From JACRAR01 sp041674385 (GTDB taxonomy: Bacteria > Pseudomonadota > Gammaproteobacteria > Burkholderiales > Rhodocyclaceae): 64,000 nucleotides of DNA. The stretch lies in assembly GCA_041674385.1 (NCBI GenBank), contig JBAYVU010000005.1, positions 48,333 to 112,332 of the forward strand, read 5' to 3'. Positions 1 through 10,495 of the stretch are shown here, in pieces. The position numbers and the translations under genes were made by a program. Under the pieces are notes generated by a model. That model made no database searches, was not told the origin of the DNA, and was given only the letters and a program-made list of their open reading frames with translations. How positions within the stretch are numbered: the stretch's first letter is position 1; each line of letters opens with the position of its first letter.

Positions 1-36
1 TATCTCGAGCACTTTATGTCATGGGTGAAAAAATGA
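1..36 (+). CDS. frdB: Fumarate reductase iron-sulfur subunit, C-terminal 11 residues (partial)
   Basis: Frame 1 is open from the window edge and reads YLEHFMSWVKK then TGA. The stop overlaps the ATG of the next gene as ATGA, the usual translational coupling between frdB and frdC. Only the tail is present, so the identity rests on its position immediately before recognisable frdC and frdD. It would be the three-cluster Fe-S subunit carrying electrons from the membrane quinol site to the flavoprotein FrdA. Confidence 0.6.
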   Translation, partial: YLEHFMSWVKK

Positions 37-425
37 GCCGCAGACCCTACGTACGCGAAGTTTCGCCGACTACCTGGTACTTCCGCATGCCGCGTTACAT
101 GCGCTACATGGCGCGCGAAGTCACCAGTATCTTCATCGGCATCTACACGGCGATCTTGCTGTGCGGTCTTGCCAACTTGTCTGCGGGTCCGGAGAAATGG
201 GCGGAGTATCTCAAAGCCCTGCAAACGCCGACGAGCGTCACCTTCCATCTATTGGCGCTGGCCTTCGCTTTGTACAACAGCTTCACCTGGTTCAATGTCG
301 CACCCAAGGCGCTGCCGCTGCAGTTCGGCGAGGAGATGGCGCCGGACAGCATTGTCGCCGTTGCCCATTACGTCGTCTGGGTGCTGTTGTCAATCTTCAT
401 CCTGTTCTGGGCGGGGGTATTCTGA
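33..425 (+). CDS. frdC: Fumarate reductase membrane anchor subunit C
   Basis: 130 residues with three hydrophobic helices, the same length as E. coli FrdC. With FrdD it anchors the FrdAB catalytic dimer and forms the menaquinol-oxidising site facing the cytoplasm. The N-terminal MSRRPYVREVSPTTWYF and the REVTS segment place a glutamate at residue 29, where E. coli FrdC has its quinone-site Glu29. An in-frame ATG 12 nt upstream exists, but the start at 33 is preferred because it overlaps the frdB stop (ATGA) and has GGGTGAAAA just upstream. The next gene, frdD, begins 2 nt after the stop. Confidence 0.9.
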   Translation: MSRRPYVREVSPTTWYFRMPRYMRYMAREVTSIFIGIYTAILLCGLANLSAGPEKWAEYLKALQTPTSVTFHLLALAFALYNSFTWFNVAPKALPLQFGEEMAPDSIVAVAHYVVWVLLSIFILFWAGVF

Positions 426-427
426 TC

Positions 428-769
428 ATGGCCAAGTCGAACAAACCGATTATCTGGGGTACCTTTGCTGCGGGGGGAGAACTCGTTTCACTGATCATGC
501 CAGTCGTGATTCTGCTGACGTTGCTGGCAGCGACCGGTCACGTTCCCGCCATTTTCAGCTACGAAAATCTGCACGCTTTTGCCGCCGGCTGGTTCGGCAA
601 GCTGGTGATTTTCGTCGTGCTGTTTTTGTCGTTGTGGAGTCAGGCGCATCGACTGCGCATCACCTGCTTCGATTTCGGTTTGCGCGCCGACACGCTGGCG
701 GCGATTGTGTTTTATGCCTTGGCAGCCGTGGGAAGCGTCGCCACGGTGATGTATCTTGCGCGCATTTAA
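428..769 (+). CDS. frdD: Fumarate reductase membrane anchor subunit D
   Basis: 113 residues with three transmembrane helices. The N-terminal KPIIWGTFAAGG and SLIMPVVILL correspond to the conserved FrdD WGLFGAGG and PVMILL segments of enterobacteria. It completes the membrane half of quinol:fumarate reductase. It lies 2 nt after frdC and ends the frd operon; the next gene is a tRNA. An E. coli-type four-subunit enzyme rather than a three-subunit one suggests menaquinol-linked fumarate respiration, but direction cannot be read from the anchors alone. Confidence 0.9.
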   Translation: MAKSNKPIIWGTFAAGGELVSLIMPVVILLTLLAATGHVPAIFSYENLHAFAAGWFGKLVIFVVLFLSLWSQAHRLRITCFDFGLRADTLAAIVFYALAAVGSVATVMYLARI

Positions 770-791
770 TTATCGCAATTTTTATGCAATT

Positions 792-824
792 TTTGCAGAG
801 TAATCGAGATAGTTGTTGTATAAT
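792..824 (+). promoter_or_regulatory. Possible promoter of tRNA-Leu(GAG)
   Basis: A perfect TATAAT lies at 819-824, about 60 nt before the tRNA. The best upstream element, TTTGCA/TTGCAG near 792-798, is spaced 20-21 nt away, longer than ideal. The surrounding 770-840 region is AT-rich against a GC-rich background, as expected for promoter DNA between frdD and the tRNA. Confidence 0.4.
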
Positions 825-884
825 TTTCCGAGAATAATTCAGCTGCCCGGCGAGATAGCGAAGAAGTGTTTGATGCTGCAAGCG

Positions 885-969
885 GCCGACGTGGTGAAAT
901 TGGTAGACACGCTATCTTGAGGGGGTAGTGACGTAAGTCGTGTGAGTTCGAGTCTCACCGTCGGCACCA
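885..969 (+). tRNA. tRNA-Leu(GAG)
   Basis: The acceptor stem GCCGACG pairs with CGTCGGC, followed by A and an encoded CCA. The anticodon stem CTATC/GGTAG encloses the loop TTGAGGG, giving anticodon GAG. A long variable arm and the T arm GTTCGAGTC are present, as in class II leucine tRNAs. It stands directly upstream of the nuo operon, a common betaproteobacterial arrangement. Confidence 0.96.
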
Positions 970-979
970 GAAAACCGGA

Positions 980-1007
980 GCGCGCATTATGATTGTGCGC
1001 GCATTTT
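980..1007 (+). terminator. Intrinsic terminator after tRNA-Leu / before nuoA
   Basis: GCGCGCA (980-986) pairs perfectly with TGCGCGC (996-1002) around a 9-nt loop and is followed by ATTTTAA. This can end the tRNA transcript or act as partial readthrough control into nuoA, whose start lies about 70 nt downstream. Confidence 0.7.
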
Positions 1008-1077
1008 AATAGCTCCGTGATGGGGGCTATTGGCAAGCGAGACATTTGCAACAAACCGTGGCGCAAGCCCGATGATC

Positions 1078-1452
1078 ATGTTGGAAAACTACTTTCCAGT
1101 TCTCGTATTTGTTATCGTAGGCATCGTCTTCGGATGCCTGCCGATTCTCCTAGGTTGGTTCGTTGGCCCGCGGCGGCCCTACGCCGAAAAGCTTTCGGCA
1201 TACGAGTGCGGCTTCGAGGCTTTCGAAGATGCGCGCATGAAATTCGATGTGCGCTATTATCTGATTGCCATTATTTTCATTCTGTTCGATCTGGAAATCG
1301 CCTTCCTCTTTCCCTGGGCCGCGATCTTCAAGGAAATCGTCGGCAACGAATCGATCAAGATGTTTGGCTTCTTCGAAATGCTGGTATTCCTGGGCATCCT
1401 TCTGCTCGGGTATATTTTTGCCTGGGCCAAAGGCGCCCTTGACTGGGAATGA
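1078..1452 (+). CDS. nuoA: NADH-quinone oxidoreductase subunit A
   Basis: 124 residues with three transmembrane helices; a membrane-arm subunit of proton-pumping complex I near the quinone chamber. The conserved loop YAEKLSAYECGFEAFEDAR includes the family Cys used to monitor conformational state, followed by FDVRYYLIAI and FDLEIAFLFPW. Start choice is uncertain: ATG codons at 1072 and 1078 and an upstream in-frame TTG are all open. MLENYFPVLVF at 1078 matches the usual N-terminus of the family. It is the first gene of a 14-gene operon; nuoB begins 3 nt after its stop. Confidence 0.93.
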   Translation: MLENYFPVLVFVIVGIVFGCLPILLGWFVGPRRPYAEKLSAYECGFEAFEDARMKFDVRYYLIAIIFILFDLEIAFLFPWAAIFKEIVGNESIKMFGFFEMLVFLGILLLGYIFAWAKGALDWE

Positions 1453-1455
1453 TCC

Positions 1456-1932
1456 ATGGGTATTGAAGGCGTCCTCAAGGAAGGTTTTGTCACCACTTCT
1501 CTCGACTCATTGATCAACTGGACGCGTACCGGTTCCCTGTGGCCGGTGACTTTCGGCTTGGCGTGCTGCGCCATCGAGATGATCCATACCGGCTGCGCGC
1601 GCTACGACCTCGACCGCTTCGGCATAATGTTCCGCGCCAGTCCGCGTCAGTCGGATGTGATGATCATTGCCGGCACCCTGACCAACAAGATGGCGCCCGT
1701 GCTGCGCAAGGTTTACGATCAAATGTCCGAGCCGCGCTGGGTGATCTCGATGGGTTCCTGCGCCAACGGCGGCGGTTACTACCATTATTCCTACTCGGTG
1801 GTGCGCGGTGCGGATCGCATCGTGCCGGTGGACATTTACATCCCCGGCTGTCCGCCGACGCCGGAAGCATTGCTGTACGGCATCATTCAGTTGCAGAACA
1901 AGATCAAGCGCACTTGCACGATAGCCCGCTGA
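1456..1932 (+). CDS. nuoB: NADH-quinone oxidoreductase subunit B (N2 cluster subunit)
   Basis: 158 residues, the usual length. It carries the terminal [4Fe-4S] cluster N2 that reduces quinone. All four ligands are visible: adjacent Cys37-Cys38 (LACCAIEM), Cys102 (MGSCANGGG) and Cys132 (PGCPPTPEALLYG). It follows nuoA by 3 nt; about 50 nt without a gene separates it from nuoC. Confidence 0.96.
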   Translation: MGIEGVLKEGFVTTSLDSLINWTRTGSLWPVTFGLACCAIEMIHTGCARYDLDRFGIMFRASPRQSDVMIIAGTLTNKMAPVLRKVYDQMSEPRWVISMGSCANGGGYYHYSYSVVRGADRIVPVDIYIPGCPPTPEALLYGIIQLQNKIKRTCTIAR

Positions 1933-1983
1933 CAACCACCACCCTCTAAATCCTTCCGAACTAGCCGAAGCCAAAATCCCGTC

Positions 1984-2598
1984 ATGAGCGCCAAGCTGGA
2001 AAAGCTTTGTCAGAATCTGCAAAATGTGCTGGGCGGACGCATCGTCAGTCTCGTTACCGCCATCAATGAAGTGACTTTGGTGGTCGATGCCGCCGATTAT
2101 CTGGCGGTGGCGACGACCTTGCGCGATCATCCCGATCTGCGTTTCGACCAGTGCATCGATCTGTGCGGAGTCGATTACTCCACCTACGGCGATGGTGCTT
2201 GGCAAGGAAGGCGCTTTGCCGCCGTCAGCCAATTGCTTTCTGTCGAAAAGAACTGGCGTCTGCGTCTGCGGGTGTTCGCACCCGACGACGATTTTCCCGT
2301 GGTGGATTCGTTGATTGAGATATGGAACAGCGTCAATTGGTTTGAACGCGAGGCTTTCGATCTATTCGGCATCATGTTCAGCGGCCACCCTGACCTGCGT
2401 CGCATTCTGACCGATTACGGCTTCATCGGCCATCCGTTCCGCAAGGATTTCCCGATCTCGGGTTATGTCGAGATGCAATACGATCCGGAGCAGAAGCGCG
2501 TCGTTTACCAACCGGTGACTATCGAGCCGCGTGAAGTCACACCGCGCATCATCCGCGAGGAAAATTTCGGAGAAGCGAAGCGTAGCGATCATGGCTGA
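1984..2598 (+). CDS. nuoC: NADH-quinone oxidoreductase subunit C
   Basis: 204 residues; 30-kDa peripheral-arm subunit that packs against NuoD. The family signature is clear: NWFEREAFDLFGIMFSGHP, then DLRRILTDYGFIGHPFRKDFP, and a C-terminal stretch ending in REENFGEAKRSDHG. It is separate from NuoD, as in betaproteobacteria, not fused as in enterobacteria. Its last 8 nt overlap the nuoD start, which implies translational coupling. Confidence 0.96.
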   Translation: MSAKLEKLCQNLQNVLGGRIVSLVTAINEVTLVVDAADYLAVATTLRDHPDLRFDQCIDLCGVDYSTYGDGAWQGRRFAAVSQLLSVEKNWRLRLRVFAPDDDFPVVDSLIEIWNSVNWFEREAFDLFGIMFSGHPDLRRILTDYGFIGHPFRKDFPISGYVEMQYDPEQKRVVYQPVTIEPREVTPRIIREENFGEAKRSDHG

Positions 2599-3844
2599 CA
2601 TCCGTAACTTCACTTTGAACTTTGGCCCGCAGCATCCGGCCGCGCACGGTGTGATGCGTTTGGTGCTGGAACTCGATGGCGAAACCGTGGTGCGCGCTGA
2701 TCCGCATATCGGTCTGCTGCACCGAGCCACCGAGAAGCTTGCCGAAGAGAAGACCTGGGTGCAGTCCTTGCCCTATATGGACCGGCTCGACTACACTTCG
2801 ATGTTTGTCAACGAACATCCTTTTGTGCTGGCGGTGGAGCGGCTGCTTGGCGTAGAAGTGCCGATACGCGCCCAATATATCCGGGTGATGTTCGACGAGA
2901 TTACGCGCATCCACAACCACCTGTTGAGCATCGGCACGCAGGGACTCGATGTCGGCGCCATGACCATGGTGCTGTACTGTTTCCGCGAACGCGAAGATAT
3001 TGCCGATATGCTGGAAGCCGTCTCCGGTGCGCGCATGCATGGCGCCTATTACCGGCCCGGCGGCGTGTACCGCGACCTGCCCGATCAGATGCCGCGCTAC
3101 ACCGTCAACAAGTTCAAGAATGCCGAGACCGTGCGCAAGCTCAACGAGGCGCGCAGCGGTTCGCTGCTGGACTTCATCGAGGACTTCACCAACCGCTTTC
3201 CGGGATATTGCGACGAGTACGAAACGCTGCTCACCGACAACCGCATCTGGAAGCAGCGCTTGGTCGGTGTCGGCGTGGTTTCGCCCGACCGCGCCTTGCA
3301 GCTGGGTTTCACCGGCCCCATGTTGCGCGGCTCCGGCATCCAGTGGGATGTCCGGAAAAAACAGCCTTACGAAGTCTATGATCGCGTCGATTTCGATATT
3401 CCGGTGGGCGTCGAGGGCGACAGCTACGACCGGTATCTGGTGCGCATGGAAGAAATGCGCCAGGCTAACCGCATCATTCGCCAGTGTGTCGACTGGCTAC
3501 GTAAGAACCCGGGACCGGTGATTACCGGCAACTACAATGTGGCGCCGCCTCCGCGCGAAAAGATGAAGGGCAACATGGAGGAGTTGATTCACCACTTCAA
3601 GCTGTTTTCCGAAGGCATCCATGTTCCGCCTGGAGAGGTCTATGCGGCCATCGAACATGCCAAGGGCGAGTTTGGTGTCTATATGATCTCCGATGGCGCC
3701 AACAAACCCTATCGCATGAAACTGCGCTCGGCTGCCTATACCCACCTTTCCTCCATGAACGAAATGGCCAAAGGACACATGATTGCCGATGCGGTGACCA
3801 TCATCGGCACGATGGACATCGTGTTTGGCGATGTGGATAGATGA
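2591..3844 (+). CDS. nuoD: NADH-quinone oxidoreductase subunit D
   Basis: 417 residues; 49-kDa subunit related to hydrogenase large subunits that forms the quinone-binding cavity with NuoB. Visible hallmarks are the N-terminal NFGPQHPAAHGVMRL with the cavity His, LHRATEKLAE, and the C-terminal IGTMDIVFGDVDR. The ATG at 2591 overlaps nuoC and is preceded by GGAGAAGCGAAGCG. Its TGA overlaps the nuoE ATG. Confidence 0.97.
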   Translation: MADIRNFTLNFGPQHPAAHGVMRLVLELDGETVVRADPHIGLLHRATEKLAEEKTWVQSLPYMDRLDYTSMFVNEHPFVLAVERLLGVEVPIRAQYIRVMFDEITRIHNHLLSIGTQGLDVGAMTMVLYCFREREDIADMLEAVSGARMHGAYYRPGGVYRDLPDQMPRYTVNKFKNAETVRKLNEARSGSLLDFIEDFTNRFPGYCDEYETLLTDNRIWKQRLVGVGVVSPDRALQLGFTGPMLRGSGIQWDVRKKQPYEVYDRVDFDIPVGVEGDSYDRYLVRMEEMRQANRIIRQCVDWLRKNPGPVITGNYNVAPPPREKMKGNMEELIHHFKLFSEGIHVPPGEVYAAIEHAKGEFGVYMISDGANKPYRMKLRSAAYTHLSSMNEMAKGHMIADAVTIIGTMDIVFGDVDR

Positions 3845-4319
3845 CCATGCTTAGCCAAGACACACTCAGAAAGATCGACCGCGAGGTCAGCAAGTATCCG
3901 GCCGACCAGAAGCAGTCGGCGGTGATGGCGGCGCTGGCGCTCGCCCAGGAAGAAAAAGGCTGGCTGGCGCAGGAGACCATCGCCTGCGTTGCCGAATACC
4001 TGGACATGGCGCCGATGGCTGCTTATGAAGTCGCCTCTTTCTACAACATGTACGATCTGGCCCCGGTCGGCAAGTACAAGCTGACGGTATGCACCAATCT
4101 GCCTTGCGCCCTTTCCGGCGGCGTGCATGCGGCTGACTATCTGAAACAGAAACTCGGCATCGACTTCAACGAAACCACCCCGGACGGCTTGTTCACTCTC
4201 AAGGAAGGCGAGTGCATGGGCGCCTGCGGCGATGCACCGGTCTTGTTGATGAATAACCGCCGCATGTGCAGTTACATGACACCAGAGGCAATCGACAAGC
4301 TGTTGGACGAATTGAGATC

Positions 4320-4323
<4 letters not shown>
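3841..4323 (+). CDS. nuoE: NADH-quinone oxidoreductase subunit E
   Basis: 160 residues; 24-kDa subunit with a thioredoxin-like [2Fe-2S] cluster (N1a). The four ligands are Cys84 and Cys89 (VCTNLPCAL) and Cys125 and Cys129 (GECMGACG). The ATG at 3841 forms ATGA with the nuoD stop; a second ATG two codons later is also possible. It ends with the same four-base overlap into nuoF. Confidence 0.96.
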
Positions 4324-5650
<1,327 letters not shown>

Positions 5651-5657
<7 letters not shown>

Positions 5658-7987
5658 AAATCGAAATCGACGGCAAGACCTTGCAAGTTGCCGAGGGCAG
5701 CACCGTGATCCAGGCGGCGCAGGCTGCCGGCAGCTATATCCCGCATTTCTGCTACCACAAGAAGCTGTCGATTGCCGCCAGTTGCCGCATGTGCCTGGTG
5801 CAGGTGGAGAAGGCGCCTAAGCCGATGCCGGCCTGTGCCACGCCGGTGACCAACGGCATGAAGGTGTTCACGCACTCCGAGCTGGCGATCAATGCGCAAA
5901 AGGGCGTGATGGAGTTCCTGCTCATCAACCACCCGCTCGATTGCCCGATCTGCGACCAAGGCGGCGAGTGCCAGCTCCAGGATCTTTCCGCAGGCTACGG
6001 CGGCGGCACTTCGCGCTATCAGGAAGAAAAGCGTGTGGTGGTCAACAAGAACCTCGGCCCGCTGGTATCCACCGACATGACGCGCTGCATCCATTGCACC
6101 CGTTGTGTCCGTTTCACCCAGGAAATCGCCGGGCTGATGGAACTCGGCCAGGCCTTCCGCGGCGAGCATGCCGAGATCATGCCCTTCGTCGAGCAGACGG
6201 TGGCCTCGGAGCTTTCCGGCAATATCATCGACCTCTGCCCGGTCGGCGCCCTGACCTCCAAGCCCTTCCGCTTTTCGGCCCGTACTTGGGAGCTGGCGCG
6301 CCGGAAGTCGATCAGTCCGCACGATGCGTTGGGTAGCAACCTCATCGTCCAGACCAAGCACGATCGCGTGATGCGCGTGCTGCCGCTGGAAAACGAGGCG
6401 GTCAACGAATGCTGGCTGTCCGACAAGGATCGCTTCTCCTACGAAGCGCTGAACTCGGCCGAGCGCCTCACCAAGCCCATGCTCAAGCAAGACGGCAAAT
6501 GGCGTGAGGTTGAATGGCAGCAGGCGCTCGACTATGTCGCGCATGCCTTCAAGGATATTGCCAAGAACCATGGCCCCGCTGCCTTGGGTGCGTTGGCTGC
6601 GCCGCAGGCGACCCTGGAAGAACTTTTCCTGACGCAGAAACTGCTGCGTGGCCTGGGCAGCGGCAACATCGATTGCCGTTTGCGCCAGACCGACTTCTCG
6701 CTCGATGGCAAGTGCAGCGGCGCTCCCTGGCTGGGCATGAAGATCGCAGACATCAATGCGCTCGACCGGGTGCTGGTGGTCGGCAGCTTCCTGCGCAAGG
6801 ATCATCCGCTGATCGCCCAGCGCCTGCGCCAGTGCGCCAAGCGCGGCAGCCAAGTTTCGCTGATCCACGTCGCCGACGATGATGCCTTGTTGAAGGTTTT
6901 CGCCAAGGCCATCGCCGCACCCTCGCAATTGCCGGGACTGCTGGCGCAAGTGGTGAAAGCGGCGGCCGAACAGAAAGGCGTGGGCGTCGATGCGGGCATT
7001 TCCCAGGTCAGCGTATCGGCAGAAGCGCAGAAAATCGCCGCGAGCCTGATCTCCGGCACGAATGGCGCGATATTCCTCGGCAACTTCGCCCAGCAGCATG
7101 CCCAGGCGGCAACGCTGCACGCCCTGGCACAACAACTGGCAAACATCACCGGCGCGAAATTCGGTTATCTGGGCGAGGCGGCCAACAGTGTCGGCGCTTA
7201 TCTCGCCAAGGCGGTGCCCTCGGCCGGCGGCTTGAACGCCGCGCAGATGCTGGCCTCGCCGCTCAAAGGCTACCTGTTGCTGCAGGCCGAAGCGGAGTTG
7301 GACTGCGCCGACCCGCAAGCGGCTTTGGCGGCGCTCCAGCAGGCGGCGACGGTGGTGGTGATGTCGCCCTTCAAGCTGCGCGCCGCGCTCGAATATGCCG
7401 ACGTGCTGCTGCCGGTGGCGCCCTTCTCGGAAACCTCGGGCACCTTCATCAATACCGAAGGCCGCGTGCAAAGCTTCAATGCGGTGGTCAAACCGCTCGC
7501 CGACACGCGCCCGGCCTGGAAGGTGCTGCGGGTGCTGGGCAATCTGCTCGACCTGCCGGGTTTCGCGCAGAACAGCAGCGAGGATGTGCGCACAGAGGCT
7601 TTGGCAGGCAAGCCGGAGTTCGTTGCCGATCAGTTGAACAACCAGGCCAATGGCATTGCGCTGAATCTGGCAGCGAACAGTGCGGGACTTGAGCGCATTG
7701 CCGATGTGCCGATCCATTTCGCCGATGCGCTGGTGCGTCGTGCCCCCAGCCTGCAAAAGAGTCGCGATGCCATGCGGCCGGCAGCGCGCATGAATGCGGC
7801 CACGCTCGCCAAGCTTGGCGTGACGGTGGGGCAGCAAGTCAAAGTCAAACAGGGCAACGGCGCGGCACAACTGGAGGCGGCTCTCGATGCCGGCCTGCCC
7901 GACAACTGCGTGCGCGTTGCCGCCGCGCATTCGTTGACCGCCAGCCTCGGCGCCATGCAGGGCGCCATCACCGTGGAGCCGAACTGA
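5651..7987 (+). CDS. nuoG: NADH-quinone oxidoreductase subunit G
   Basis: 778 residues; the large peripheral subunit that bridges electrons from NuoF/E toward NuoI. The N-terminus has a [2Fe-2S] ferredoxin fold (FCYHKK, SCRMCLVQVE, MPACATPV), a His-Cys3 cluster region (LDCPICDQGGECQLQD) and a [4Fe-4S] motif (CIHCTRCVRFTQE, then LCPVGAL). A molybdopterin-oxidoreductase-like domain follows, presumably without a metal cofactor as in other complex I enzymes. The start lies inside nuoF; the stop TGA shares one base with the nuoH ATG. Confidence 0.96.
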
Positions 7988-9048
7988 TGGAAGCGCAAAT
8001 GCTGCAACTCTTCCAATCCTTGCAGGCATTCTGCGGTCCGCTCTGGCCGCTCGTCTATACCCTGCTGAAAATCGTTGGGATCATCCTGCCGCTGTTGTTA
8101 TGCGTCGCTTATTTGACCTTGGCCGAGCGCAAGGTCATTGGCGCGATCCAGGTTCGCCTGGGCCCCAACGTCGTTGGACCTTGGGGGCTGCTGCAGCCGC
8201 TTGCGGATGGCTTGAAGCTGATTTGCAAGGAAATCATCGTGCCTTCCCAGGCCAGCAAGGGGATTTACTTTGTCGGCCCCGCCCTGGCTTTTGCCACGGC
8301 GCTGGCAGCCTGGGCGGTGGTGCCGTTCTCCGAGGGATGGGTGCTGGCCAATATCGATGCCGGTGTGCTGTACATATTGGCGATGACATCGGTGGGGATT
8401 TATAGCATCATCATTGCCGGCTGGGCCTCCAATTCGAAATATCCTTTCTTTGCCGCCATGCGTTCGGCTTCACAGATGGTTTCGTACGAAATTGCAATGG
8501 GGTTTGCGCTGGTCTGCGTGCTGATGGTTTCGTCCAGTCTCAATCTCAGCGAGATCGTGCGTGTTCAGGGCAAGGGCATGTTTGCCGACATGGGCGTGGG
8601 CATTCTCTCCTGGAACTGGCTGTCGCTGCTGCCGATGTTCCTGGTGTTCCTGATTTCCGGCATCGCGGAAACCAATCGCGCGCCTTTCGACGTGGTCGAA
8701 GGCGAGTCGGAGATCGTCGCCGGACACATGGTCGAATATTCGGGCATGGCTTTCGCGCTGTTCTTCCTCGGCGAATATTCCGCGATGATCCTGGTCTCGA
8801 TCATGACCGCGATCTTTTTCCTCGGCGGCTGGCTGTCGCCGGTAGGCTTCCTGCCGGACAGCTTTGTCTGGCTGGCGGCTAAGACGGCTTTTATCCTGTT
8901 CCTGTTTCTCTGGTTCCGCGCCACCTTCCCGCGTTACCGTTACGACCAGATCATGCGCCTGGGCTGGAAGGTATTCGTACCGCTGTGCATGTTCTGGGTG
9001 CTGGTGGTCGGCATCTGGATGATGTCGCCGTTGAACATCTGGAAATGA
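7987..9048 (+). CDS. nuoH: NADH-quinone oxidoreductase subunit H
   Basis: 353 residues with eight predicted helices; the membrane subunit that closes the quinone chamber and links redox and pump modules. Conserved segments include LAERKVIGAIQVRLGPN, the acidic loop ETNRAPFDVVEGESEIV, and the RATFPRYRYDQIMRLGWK C-terminal signature. Translation is coupled to nuoG by the TGATG overlap. Confidence 0.97.
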   Translation: MEAQMLQLFQSLQAFCGPLWPLVYTLLKIVGIILPLLLCVAYLTLAERKVIGAIQVRLGPNVVGPWGLLQPLADGLKLICKEIIVPSQASKGIYFVGPALAFATALAAWAVVPFSEGWVLANIDAGVLYILAMTSVGIYSIIIAGWASNSKYPFFAAMRSASQMVSYEIAMGFALVCVLMVSSSLNLSEIVRVQGKGMFADMGVGILSWNWLSLLPMFLVFLISGIAETNRAPFDVVEGESEIVAGHMVEYSGMAFALFFLGEYSAMILVSIMTAIFFLGGWLSPVGFLPDSFVWLAAKTAFILFLFLWFRATFPRYRYDQIMRLGWKVFVPLCMFWVLVVGIWMMSPLNIWK

Positions 9049-9064
9049 CGCCGCCATGGGTGCG

Positions 9065-9556
9065 ATGAAAGAATTTCTCAATAGTCTGCTGCTCAAGGAA
9101 CTGTTCAAGGGCTTGGCAGTGACCGGGCGCTATCTGTTTGCGCGCAAGATCACCATTCAGTATCCCGAAGAGCGGACGCCGCAAAGCAACCGTTTCCGCG
9201 GACTGCATGCCTTGCGCCGTTACCCGAACGGCGAGGAACGCTGCATTGCCTGCAAGTTGTGCGAAGCGATTTGTCCGGCCATGGCGATTACCATCGAGTC
9301 CGGGGAACGCACCGATGCGAATGGGCAAACTTCGCGCCGCACCACCCGTTACGATATCGATCTGACCAAGTGCATCTTCTGCGGTTTCTGCGAGGAGGCC
9401 TGCCCGGTCGACGCGATCGTCCTGACCCGTGAATTCGAATACCACGGTGAGGTTCGTGGCGATCTTTATTACACCAAGCAAATGCTGCTGGCAGTGGGCG
9501 ACAGGAATGAAACCCAGATCGCCAAAGACCGTGAGCAGGACGCTCCTTATCGGTAA
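9065..9556 (+). CDS. nuoI: NADH-quinone oxidoreductase subunit I
   Basis: 163 residues from this start; carries [4Fe-4S] clusters N6a and N6b next to NuoB. Both ferredoxin motifs are intact: CIACKLCEAICPAMAI and CIFCGFCEEACPVDAI. An ATG 9 nt upstream (9056, adding MGA) is also open; MKEFLNSLLLKELFKG is closer to the family N-terminus, so 9065 is preferred without a decisive ribosome-binding site. Confidence 0.95.
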   Translation: MKEFLNSLLLKELFKGLAVTGRYLFARKITIQYPEERTPQSNRFRGLHALRRYPNGEERCIACKLCEAICPAMAITIESGERTDANGQTSRRTTRYDIDLTKCIFCGFCEEACPVDAIVLTREFEYHGEVRGDLYYTKQMLLAVGDRNETQIAKDREQDAPYR

Positions 9557-9562
9557 GCCGTG

Positions 9563-10165
9563 ATGGACTTCAAGACCGCAACCTTCTATTTCCTGGCGAC
9601 AATACTTGTCCTGTCCAGCCTGCGCGTGATTACCGCACGCAATCCGGTGCATGCCGTGCTGTTCCTGGTACTGGCCTTCTTCACCGCGAGCGGCCTGTGG
9701 TTGCTGCTGCAGGCCGAGTTCCTGGCTATTTCGCTGGTGATGGTGTATGTCGGCGCGGTGATGGTGCTGTTCCTGTTTGTGGTGATGATGCTCGATATCA
9801 ATATCGCGCGTTTGCGGCAGGGGTTCTGGAGCTATCTGCCGCTGGGCGCGGCGATTGGCCTGCTCATGCTCGCGGAGATGGTCGTCGTGCTCGGCGGACG
9901 CTACTTCTGGCCAGAGGCAATGCCCGGCCCGGCCGCACCGCCAGCGGGCTACAGCAATACCAAGGAACTTGGCCGTTTGTTGTTTACCGACTACGTTTAT
10001 CCGTTCGAACTGGCCTCGGTCGTCCTGCTGGTGGCGATCATTGCCGCCGTCATGCTGACCAAGCGCCATCGCAAGGACAAAATCCATCAGCACCCGAGCG
10101 AGCAGATCGCCGTGCAGCGCAACGACCGTCTCCGCATCGTGAAGATGCCGGCGGAAAAGGAATAG
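9563..10165 (+). CDS. nuoJ: NADH-quinone oxidoreductase subunit J
   Basis: 200 residues with five predicted helices; membrane-arm subunit containing the pi-bulge helix seen in other species. Visible family features are ARNPVHAVLFLVLAFF and VYVGAVMVLFLFVVMML. A GTG one codon upstream is the alternative start. The C-terminal tail HRKDKIHQHPSEQIAVQRND is basic and probably cytoplasmic. nuoK starts 9 nt after the stop. Confidence 0.95.
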   Translation: MDFKTATFYFLATILVLSSLRVITARNPVHAVLFLVLAFFTASGLWLLLQAEFLAISLVMVYVGAVMVLFLFVVMMLDINIARLRQGFWSYLPLGAAIGLLMLAEMVVVLGGRYFWPEAMPGPAAPPAGYSNTKELGRLLFTDYVYPFELASVVLLVAIIAAVMLTKRHRKDKIHQHPSEQIAVQRNDRLRIVKMPAEKE

Positions 10166-10174
10166 GGGACCGAC

Positions 10175-10486
10175 GTGCTCACCTTGTCGCTTTCGCATTA
10201 CCTGATACTCAGCGCGATCCTGTTCTCGCTCAGCGTGGTCGGTATTTTCCTCAATCGCAAGAACCTGATCGTTCTGCTGATGGCCATTGAATTGATGCTG
10301 TTGTCGGTGAATATGAACTTCGTGGCCTTTTCGCATTACCTCGGTGACGCTTCCGGCCAGCTGTTTGTTTTCTTCATATTGACGGTGGCGGCGGCGGAGT
10401 CGGCGATCGGCCTGGCGATCCTGGTGGCGTTGTTCCGCAATCTTTCCACGATCCATGTCGATGATCTCGACAGCCTCAAGGGATAG
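10175..10486 (+). CDS. nuoK: NADH-quinone oxidoreductase subunit K
   Basis: 103 residues, three transmembrane helices, related to the MrpC antiporter subunit. The two conserved membrane glutamates used in proton transfer are visible in LMAIELMLLSVN and VAAAESAIGLAI. It starts with GTG at 10175, preceded by AGGGGAC at a suitable distance; no ATG fits. nuoL follows 9 nt later. Confidence 0.96.
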   Translation: MLTLSLSHYLILSAILFSLSVVGIFLNRKNLIVLLMAIELMLLSVNMNFVAFSHYLGDASGQLFVFFILTVAAAESAIGLAILVALFRNLSTIHVDDLDSLKG

Positions 10487-10495
10487 GCCCGCGCG

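Noticed and set aside
161..427. Upstream extension of the frdD frame
   Set aside because: It lies entirely within frdC in another frame; the ATG at 428 gives the correct family length and N-terminus.
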